This document shows positions 6,171-10,747 of a stretch of 10,747 nucleotides of DNA, one piece after another. The position numbers and the translations under genes were made by a program. The notes beneath the pieces were generated by a model. That model ran no database searches and was not told the DNA's origin. It was given only the letters and a program-made list of their open reading frames with translations. Numbering within the stretch: the stretch's first letter is position 1; each line of letters begins with the position of its first letter. This DNA is from Collinsella aerofaciens (GTDB lineage Bacteria; Actinomycetota; Coriobacteriia; Coriobacteriales; Coriobacteriaceae). Location of the stretch: contig RPYR01000050.1 of assembly GCA_008671285.1 (NCBI GenBank), forward strand, positions 1-10,747, read 5' to 3'.

Positions 6171-7439
6171 ATGAATACCGAGCTGTTTGATATCAAGATT
6201 CGCGCCGTCGAGGGTGGCGTTACGGCTGCGGCTGGTTTTAAAGCTGCGGGCATCCACGCTGGGTTCCGCAAGAACCCCGAGCGTTTGGATTACGCGCTCG
6301 TCGTGCCCGATAAACCCTGTCCCGGTGCCGGCGTGTTTACCACCAATCGCTTTTGCGCGGCGCCCGTGCAAGTGAGCCGTGCCAACCTGGGCGGTGCCGA
6401 CAAGGGTTACGGTATCATCGCCGGCGTTTCGGTCAACTCTGGCAATGCCAACGCCGCCACGGGTGAGACCGGCCTTGCATGCGCGCGCGAGACGTGCAGC
6501 ATCGCATCGCAGGTCATCGGCTGCGAGCCCCAGCAGATTCTGGTTGCCTCCACGGGCGTGATTGGCCAGATTCTGCCGATCGACACGTTTGAGACCGCCA
6601 TTCCTGCTGCCTACGAGGCGCTCTCCGCCCACGGTGGCGCCGATGCCGCTCGCGCCATCATGACGACTGACACGCACTCCAAGGAGTACGCCGTGTCCTA
6701 TGTCAGCGAGGCTGCGGGTCATGCGGGCAATGTCTATACGGTAGGCGGAATGTGCAAGGGCTCGGGCATGATCATGCCCAATATGGCCACCATGATCGCG
6801 GTTATTACTACCGATGCCCCCGTCGAGCCTGCGGCACTTCATGCCCTGCTGCTCTCGACCGTCAAGCAGACCTTTAACAAGGTAACGGTCGATTCCGACA
6901 CCTCGACCAACGACACCTGCATCATGCTTGCCTCCGGCGCCGCTGCCGCAGATGCCGAGCCTATCGTCGAGGGCTCCGATGCCTTCGACGAGTTGGCATT
7001 TGCCGTGCACGAGGTGTGCGAGAGCCTGGCGCGCAATATCGCCGCCGATGGTGAGGGCGCATCCAAGCTTGTTACGGTCAACGTTACCGGCGCCGTGAAC
7101 GACGAGGAGGCCGATATCGCCGCCCGTGCCGTTTCCAACTCGCCGCTCGTTAAGACCTGCATCGCCGGCCACGACTGCAACTGGGGCCGTGTTGCCATGG
7201 CGCTTGGCAAGTGCGGCGTGAAGTTTAATCAGGAAGACGTTTCCATCGACATGATGGGCATGCCTGTCTGTCGCGACGGTCTGACTGTTCCCTTTGATGA
7301 GGACGAGGCTCTACGACGTTTCGAGGCGCCCGAGATCGTGATCTCGGCCGACCTGGGCGCAGGCGACGCGGCAACGACCGTGTGGACCTGCGACCTCACG
7401 CATGAGTACATCTCCATCAACGGCGACTACCGTTCCTAG
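6171..7439 (+). CDS. argJ: Bifunctional ornithine acetyltransferase / N-acetylglutamate synthase
   Basis: This 422-residue enzyme moves the acetyl group from N-acetylornithine to glutamate, giving ornithine and regenerating N-acetylglutamate. It matures by self-cleavage into alpha and beta chains. The cleavage site is seen as GMIMPNMATMIAVITTDA (199-216), with Thr 207 as the new N-terminal nucleophile of the beta chain. The oxyanion-hole motif STGVIG is at 127-132, and DSDTSTNDT (241-249) and the C-terminal YISINGDYR (413-421) are conserved. Whether it also uses acetyl-CoA (true bifunctional type) cannot be told from sequence; the first-step argA gene is not in the window. The start has aaggag upstream with a long spacing of about 14 bases to the ATG. 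A large open frame antisense to it is a codon-bias artefact. Confidence 0.96.
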   Translation: MNTELFDIKIRAVEGGVTAAAGFKAAGIHAGFRKNPERLDYALVVPDKPCPGAGVFTTNRFCAAPVQVSRANLGGADKGYGIIAGVSVNSGNANAATGETGLACARETCSIASQVIGCEPQQILVASTGVIGQILPIDTFETAIPAAYEALSAHGGADAARAIMTTDTHSKEYAVSYVSEAAGHAGNVYTVGGMCKGSGMIMPNMATMIAVITTDAPVEPAALHALLLSTVKQTFNKVTVDSDTSTNDTCIMLASGAAAADAEPIVEGSDAFDELAFAVHEVCESLARNIAADGEGASKLVTVNVTGAVNDEEADIAARAVSNSPLVKTCIAGHDCNWGRVAMALGKCGVKFNQEDVSIDMMGMPVCRDGLTVPFDEDEALRRFEAPEIVISADLGAGDAATTVWTCDLTHEYISINGDYRS

Positions 7440-7520
7440 ATTCCGGGCACGCTGCGCATCTTGCCGCGATTGCGGACAGCGGAGCACGGCGCGATAACGA
7501 TACGAAAGACGAGGCAGATT

Positions 7521-8501
7521 ATGAAATTCGCACGCGATTGTCGTTCGAGCGAATCCAACGAAGCAACCGCGCAGCTGCTGTTCGAAGCGCTGCCGTGGAT
7601 TAAGAACCTGACCGGCAAGACGGTTGTTATCAAATATGGCGGAGCCGCCATGGTTGATGAGCAGCTGCGCCGCGACGTGATGAGCGACATCGTTTTGCTC
7701 AAGATCATCGGTATGCGCCCCGTCATCGTGCATGGCGGTGGCAAGGCTATCAACGAGGCGCTCAGCCACTACGACATCCCCGTCGAGTTTAAGAACGGCC
7801 AGCGCGTGACTACGCCTGCCACCATGGACATCGTGCGTGAGGTACTGGGCGGCAAGGTCAATCAGGAGCTGGTCGCGGCGCTCAACCACCACGGCAACCT
7901 GGCCGTGGGCGTGTCCGGCAGCGACGCCGGCACCCTTATCGCCGAGCCGCTCGACCCAGAGCTCGGCCGCGTGGGCAAGGTCACGCACGTCAACACCGAC
8001 TATATCGAGCGCCTGCTCGATAGCGAGTACATCCCCGTCATCGCTACCGTCGCGGCGGGGGAGGACGGCGGTTTCTTCAACATCAACGCCGACACCGCCG
8101 CCGGTGCCGTTGCCGCGGCGCTCCACGCGCATAAGGCGATCTTTTTGACCGATGTCGATGGCCTGTACAAGGACTTTAGCGACAAGGACTCGCTTATCTC
8201 CAACCTAACGCTCGACGAGGTTAACGAAATGCTCTACGGCGGCGAGGTCGATAAGGGCATGATTCCCAAGCTGCGTGCGGCCGTCGATGCGCTTACCGGC
8301 GGCGTATTTCGTGCCCACATCATTAACGGTACTACGCCGCATTCGCTGCTCCTGGAGCTGCTGACCGATGCCGGCGTCGGCACCGTGATCCATTCCACCG
8401 AGACGGCTTACGAGTTCGATACGCATCCGCATCCGCTTTCGACGTTTGCTGCGCGTCTGACCGAGAACCTTGACGAGGTCGAGAAGCTTCAGACGGTCTA
8501 G
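7521..8501 (+). CDS. argB: Acetylglutamate kinase
   Basis: This 326-residue amino-acid kinase phosphorylates N-acetylglutamate, the second and usually arginine-inhibited step. Motifs seen are the phosphate-binding KYGG at 38-41, HGGGKAIN at 71-78, GVSGSDAGTL in the substrate region, NINADTAAGAVAAAL, and FLTDVDGLY followed by GGEVDKGMIPKL near the ATP site. The reading frame is open back to a TTG at 7461. I chose the ATG at 7521 because it has gagg at about the right distance and because the extra 20 residues do not resemble the family. The N-terminal helix (about 12-30, NEATAQLLFEALPWIKNLTG) is of the kind found in arginine-sensitive hexameric kinases, so feedback inhibition is plausible but inferred. 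KYGGAAM replaces the more common KYGGNAM. Confidence 0.95.
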   Translation: MKFARDCRSSESNEATAQLLFEALPWIKNLTGKTVVIKYGGAAMVDEQLRRDVMSDIVLLKIIGMRPVIVHGGGKAINEALSHYDIPVEFKNGQRVTTPATMDIVREVLGGKVNQELVAALNHHGNLAVGVSGSDAGTLIAEPLDPELGRVGKVTHVNTDYIERLLDSEYIPVIATVAAGEDGGFFNINADTAAGAVAAALHAHKAIFLTDVDGLYKDFSDKDSLISNLTLDEVNEMLYGGEVDKGMIPKLRAAVDALTGGVFRAHIINGTTPHSLLLELLTDAGVGTVIHSTETAYEFDTHPHPLSTFAARLTENLDEVEKLQTV

Positions 8502-8570
8502 CTGACCCTCAGCCGCCCCATTCCTGCACCCATAGCCCCGCGCCGTCTGGCGCCCAACGAAAGGCATCTC

Positions 8571-9854
8571 ATGTCACTTGCAGCTCAGCAATCGCTTGAA
8601 TCCCATTACGTTATGCATACCTTTGGCCGCTCTCCGGTCGAGTTTGTCGAGGGTCACGGCATGAAGCTCACCGGCGACGATGGCCGTGAGTACCTCGACT
8701 TTCTTGCCGGCATCGGCGTGTGCAGCCTAGGTCATGGCGACCCGGCTGTGCTCTCGGCGCTCGAGGCACAGACCAAAAAGCTCATGCATGTCTCCAATTA
8801 CTTCTACATTGAGCAGCGCGGACAGGTCGCGGCGCTGCTGTCCAAGCTTGCTAACGACGACGTAGATGGTGCGCGCGTGCTTGCCGATGCCGTTGTCGCC
8901 GGCGATGAGATCACGGCAGCTGCTCTTGGTGCCCCGGCTGCGGATGAGCAGGTTTGGGAGACCTTCTTTGCCAACTCTGGCGCCGAGGCCAACGAGGGCT
9001 CGATGAAGCTCGCGCGCCTGTACGCCAAGCGTGCCGGTAATGGCGGCAACACCATCGTGTGCATGCGCGGCGGGTTCCACGGCCGTACGCTCGAGACCAT
9101 TGCCGCCACCATGCAGGATTGGCTGCAGGACAGCTTCCGCCCGCTGCCGGGTGGCTTTGTGGCCTGCACGCCCAACGATGTGGACGAGCTGCGTGCGATC
9201 TTTAAGCAGCTGGGGAGCGAGATTTGTGCCGTGATGCTCGAGCCGATCCAGGGTGAGAGCGGCGTGCACCCCATGACCGAGGAGTTTATGGCGGCAGCGC
9301 GCGACCTGGCACACGAAGTGGGCGCCGTGCTTATCGCCGACGAGGTCCAGTGCGGCATCTTCCGCTCCGGCAAGCCATTTGCATTCCAAACCTATGGCGT
9401 GGAGCCCGACATCATGAGCCTTGCCAAGGGCATTGCCGACGGCGTGCCCATGGGTGCCGTCGTGGCAAAGAAGGAGATTGCCGACGTGTTTAAGCCGGGC
9501 GACCACGGCTCGACCTTTGGCGGTAGCTGCTTGGCCATCGCGGCGTGCGCCGCGACGCTCTCCGCGCTCGTGCGCGGCGATTATGCCGACCATGCTGCCA
9601 AGGTAGGCGCCTATATGGAGGCAAAGCTCGCTAAGCTGCCGCACGTGACCGAGGTGCGTGGCCGCGGCTTGATGCTCGGCTGTGATTTGGATGATGCTGC
9701 GGGCGATGCGCATGATATTGTTGCCCGCGCGCTGGCCGCCGGTGCCGTGATTAACGCTACGGGTGCCCATACGCTGCGTTTCCTGCCGCCGCTCGTCTGC
9801 GAGGAAGCCGACGTGGATAGTCTGATTGAGATCCTGTCGGGTGTCTTGGGCTAA
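8571..9854 (+). CDS. argD: Acetylornithine aminotransferase
   Basis: This 427-residue PLP enzyme of the class III aminotransferases converts N-acetylglutamate semialdehyde to N-acetylornithine. The PLP lysine is Lys 286 in DIMSLAKGIADGVPMGA (280-296). The cofactor-binding aspartate lies in LIADEVQCG (254-262), ANSGAEANE spans 134-142, and GGFHGRTL (167-174) and STFGGSCLA (314-322) are family blocks. Compared with usual ArgD proteins (about 390-400 residues), there is an extra stretch of about 30 residues (95-128, NDDVDGARVLADAVVAG and on) just before the ANSGAEAN block. The start follows gaaagg, 68 bases after argB. No argF or argR follows within the window. Confidence 0.95.
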   Translation: MSLAAQQSLESHYVMHTFGRSPVEFVEGHGMKLTGDDGREYLDFLAGIGVCSLGHGDPAVLSALEAQTKKLMHVSNYFYIEQRGQVAALLSKLANDDVDGARVLADAVVAGDEITAAALGAPAADEQVWETFFANSGAEANEGSMKLARLYAKRAGNGGNTIVCMRGGFHGRTLETIAATMQDWLQDSFRPLPGGFVACTPNDVDELRAIFKQLGSEICAVMLEPIQGESGVHPMTEEFMAAARDLAHEVGAVLIADEVQCGIFRSGKPFAFQTYGVEPDIMSLAKGIADGVPMGAVVAKKEIADVFKPGDHGSTFGGSCLAIAACAATLSALVRGDYADHAAKVGAYMEAKLAKLPHVTEVRGRGLMLGCDLDDAAGDAHDIVARALAAGAVINATGAHTLRFLPPLVCEEADVDSLIEILSGVLG

Positions 9855-9880
9855 CGCGGTGCAATAACTCAATTTGGACC

Positions 9881-9940
9881 GGGTTCCGGACTGCTGACGT
9901 GCCCTATGCGGCATGATTCAGCGGTCTGGAGCCCGTTTTG
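9881..9940 (+). terminator. Intrinsic terminator after argD
   Basis: A 17-bp stem pairs 9881-9897 (gggttccggactgctga) with 9918-9934 (tcagcggtctggagccc), using three G-U pairs, and tgcc/ggca pairs inside the loop. It is followed by gttttg. A second hairpin, ttgccttag (9938-9946) with ctaaggcaa (9952-9960), starts inside the T run of the first, so the two compete for a few bases. Position and T run support termination of the arg operon. Confidence 0.8.
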
Positions 9941-9971
9941 CCTTAGATTTGCTAAGGCAAGGGGGACCTGC

Positions 9972-10188
9972 TGACCAAAAAACAGTAAATATGAGTACTG
10001 CTACCGATTTGGTAGCAGCAGTTTTGGACTAATAAGGCCAGATATCAAGTCGAAATGGCGATGAATACACGATTTTGATCTAACTGTTAGTCCTTATAAT
10101 GGACATATGTTGCGTAACTTAAGCAAATACTGTCTTTTTATATGTTGCAAACAAAGTAGCAGTACTCATTTTTGCCATTTTTTGACCA
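9972..10188. repeat. AT-rich MITE-like element with inverted ends
   Basis: The two 33-base ends, 9972-10004 and the complement of 10156-10188, match at 27 of 33 positions, including a perfect 13-base run (tgagtactgctac). The interior is far richer in A and T than the surrounding genes and codes for nothing convincing. Inside are a hairpin ctgctacc/ggtagcag (9998-10005/10011-10018) followed by cagtttt, an inner inverted pair ggactaa/ttagtcc (10026-10032/10087-10093), a perfect TATAAT (10095-10100), and a direct repeat atatgttgc (10105-10113, 10140-10148). Inverted ends without a transposase are the form of a miniature inverted-repeat element. I do not see a clear target-site duplication, so mobility is inference. 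Confidence 0.5.
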
Positions 10189-10212
10189 CGGCCTTTGTGA
10201 CAGACGTGCTGG

Positions 10213-10301
10213 CGGGTTCGAATCCCCCCTGCGATGGGCCTGAAAAAAGAAAGGCCTCCATCGCTGGAGGCCTAACAATTCGGTGGGGGGCGATGAGGGA
10301 T
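10213..10301. repeat. Left copy of a tRNA-tail/terminator direct repeat
   Basis: This stretch aligns with 10401-10487: the first 14 bases (cgggttcgaatccc) are identical, and of the following 72 aligned bases about 61 match, with a 2-3 base length difference between. It holds, on the - strand, the last bases of a tRNA (atccctcatcgcccc), a hairpin and a T run. It lacks the rest of the tRNA, so it is a tRNA 3'-end remnant. Confidence 0.7.
10243..10273 (-). terminator. Orphan terminator in the left repeat copy
   Basis: A perfect 9-bp stem aggcctcca/tggaggcct (10252-10260 and 10265-10273, loop tcgc) is followed on the - strand by a T-rich run (complement of 10243-10251). No complete - strand gene lies immediately upstream of it, only the truncated tRNA tail. 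It appears to be a duplicated, orphan terminator. Confidence 0.6.
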
Positions 10302-10400
10302 GTCGCGTGCGGCTGACGCCGCCCGCTTTCGCTTCGGGCCTACGGCCCTCGCGTGCTGCGCTGGAAAACGCTTGCGCGTTTCCTCAGCTCCGCACCCTGT
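10302..10400. other. 99-bp hairpin-rich spacer between the two repeat copies
   Basis: This short GC-rich stretch contains gcggc/gccgc (near 10310-10323), gggcc-tac-ggccc (10336-10348), and a longer imperfect hairpin around ggaaaacgc-ttgc-gcgtttcc (near 10363-10383). Its sequence is unlike the tRNA and the MITE-like element. Translated open frames here, including one ending in GDEGFEPPALCV, are antisense tRNA artefacts. Confidence 0.5.
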
Positions 10401-10487
10401 CGGGTTCGAATCCCATGCGCTGGGCCCAAAAAAAGAAAGGCTTCCATTGCTGGGAGCCTATCAAATCAGTGGTGGGCGATGAGGGAT
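10401..10487. repeat. Right copy of the tRNA-tail/terminator direct repeat
   Basis: This is the intact counterpart of 10213-10301. Its right end (10470-10487) is the real 3' end of the tRNA-Val gene, its middle is that tRNA's terminator, and its left end is cgggttcgaatccc, a T-arm-like sequence in + orientation. The 188-base period between copies comprises the repeat plus the 99-bp spacer. Confidence 0.7.
10428..10459 (-). terminator. Terminator of tRNA-Val
   Basis: The stem aggcttcca/tgggagcct (10438-10446 and 10451-10459, loop ttgc, one G-U pair) is followed on the - strand by tttctttttttt-like sequence (complement of 10428-10437). It lies 10 bases beyond the encoded CCA of the tRNA, which is a typical intrinsic terminator arrangement. 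Confidence 0.85.
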
Positions 10488-10545
10488 TCGAACCCCCAGC
10501 CTTGTGCGTGTAAAGCACCTGCGCTAACCGTTGCGCCAATCGCCC
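10470..10545 (-). tRNA. tRNA-Val (anticodon TAC), CCA encoded
   Basis: The - strand folds as a full cloverleaf: acceptor gggcgat/atcgccc, D stem gcgc/gcgc, anticodon stem ggtgc/gcaca with loop tttacac (anticodon TAC at 34-36, reading GTN valine codons), variable loop aggct, and T arm ggggg-ttcgaat-ccctc (one G-U). The discriminator base A73 is followed by encoded CCA. The 27-43 pair is a G-A mismatch, which is tolerable at the end of the stem. A promoter -10 lies just upstream and a terminator just downstream. Confidence 0.94.
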
Positions 10546-10555
10546 GTGCGGAGAG

Positions 10556-10564
10556 AGTATAGCA
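10556..10564 (-). promoter_or_regulatory. Promoter -10 of tRNA-Val
   Basis: Read on the - strand, TGCTATACT is an extended -10 (TGn plus TATACT, hexamer at 10556-10561). Transcription would start near 10549, four bases ahead of the mature tRNA. The -35 region is weak. Confidence 0.6.
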
Positions 10565-10675
10565 AAACAATCGCCCCATTCACCTCATATCCATTAAAGG
10601 TAACCGGCGCGTGTCACAGCGGAGCTGATTCAGTTGAGATTGCCTGAACATTCCGCCCCTCTTTACGCCCTCGGG

Positions 10676-10681
10676 TATACT
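10676..10681 (+). promoter_or_regulatory. Promoter -10 for the gene at the right edge
   Basis: TATACT at 10676-10681 lies about 50 bases ahead of the start codon at 10733. A weak -35 candidate TTCCGC (10651-10656) stands 19 bases upstream. Together with the tRNA promoter this makes 10546-10732 a divergent promoter region. Confidence 0.45.
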
Positions 10682-10732
10682 CAAAAGCTACTGATTCGAT
10701 TTGATGCCCAGCAACAGCAGAGGGGATAGTAT

Positions 10733-10747
10733 ATGTGCGGTTTTGTC
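10733..10747 (+). CDS. Partial gene, probable class II glutamine amidotransferase (N-terminal 5 codons)
   Basis: Only MCGFV is inside the window. An N-terminal Met-Cys-Gly-(Ile/Phe)-Val is the signature of class II (Ntn-type) glutamine amidotransferases, in which Cys 2 becomes the nucleophile after Met removal. Members include asparagine synthase (AsnB), GlmS and PurF. MCGFVG is most often seen in asparagine synthase-like proteins, so that is the leading guess. A purine-rich ribosome binding site (agagggg) lies about 10 bases upstream, and a promoter -10 lies further upstream. Five codons cannot decide the family member. Confidence 0.55.

Noticed and set aside
5793..7172. 459-codon open frame on the - strand, antisense to argC end and argJ
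   Set aside because: It is a shadow of GC-rich third-position codon bias in argJ; the argJ frame carries all catalytic motifs.
7461..7520. TTG start giving a 20-residue longer ArgB
   Set aside because: The ATG at 7521 has a better ribosome binding site and the extra residues do not fit the kinase family.
8727..9914. 395-codon open frame on the - strand antisense to argD
   Set aside because: ArgD on the + strand has all PLP-enzyme motifs, and the antisense frame begins inside the argD terminator.
10283..10562. Open frames ending in GDEGFEPPALCV or MRDSNPQPCACK
   Set aside because: These are well-known spurious translations of DNA antisense to tRNA genes.
1..10747. CRISPR array, toxin-antitoxin pair, phage or defence genes
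   Set aside because: No regularly spaced repeats and no coding sequence of such families were found; all sizeable genes belong to transport, flavin-binding or arginine biosynthesis families.

Overview
The window looks like chromosomal DNA from a high-GC actinobacterium of the Coriobacteriia, most likely Collinsella or a close relative. That placement is inference, based on GC-rich codon use, the gene style, and a tRNA with encoded CCA followed by a compact terminator. No marker gene in the window settles the genus.

Left part (about 247-4708): an FMN riboswitch with a plausible promoter directly upstream controls a riboflavin-uptake operon. The genes are ribU (the substrate-binding S component of an ECF transporter), one gene carrying both ECF ATPases fused in a single polypeptide, and ecfT (the transmembrane coupling protein). 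The three reading frames overlap by 4 and 1 bases. Two tandem paralogous flavin-binding split-barrel proteins of the pyridoxamine-phosphate-oxidase type follow. The simplest reading is a flavin module: import of riboflavin, feedback by FMN, and two proteins likely to bind FMN. A long hairpin at 4744-4801 closes the block.

Middle part (about 4844-9940): an arginine/ornithine biosynthesis cluster in the classical order argC-argJ-argB-argD, all on the + strand. An imperfect palindrome upstream of argC is a candidate ArgR operator. The argC-argJ gap holds several hairpins, one followed by six T residues. A strong intrinsic terminator follows argD. ArgJ recycles the acetyl group, so the four genes cover N-acetylglutamyl phosphate formation through ornithine.

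Right part (9941-10747): an AT-rich stretch of about 217 bp with 33-bp imperfect inverted ends resembles a MITE. It is followed by an imperfect direct repeat (about 88 bp, two copies) made of a tRNA 3' end plus its terminator, around a 99-bp hairpin-rich spacer. The right copy is the true tail of a complete tRNA-Val (anticodon TAC) on the - strand. At the extreme right edge the first five codons (MCGFV) of a probable class II glutamine amidotransferase begin.

The protein-coding genes are recognisable families. The least explained material is the non-coding DNA right of argD and the RNA architecture at ribU and between argC and argJ.
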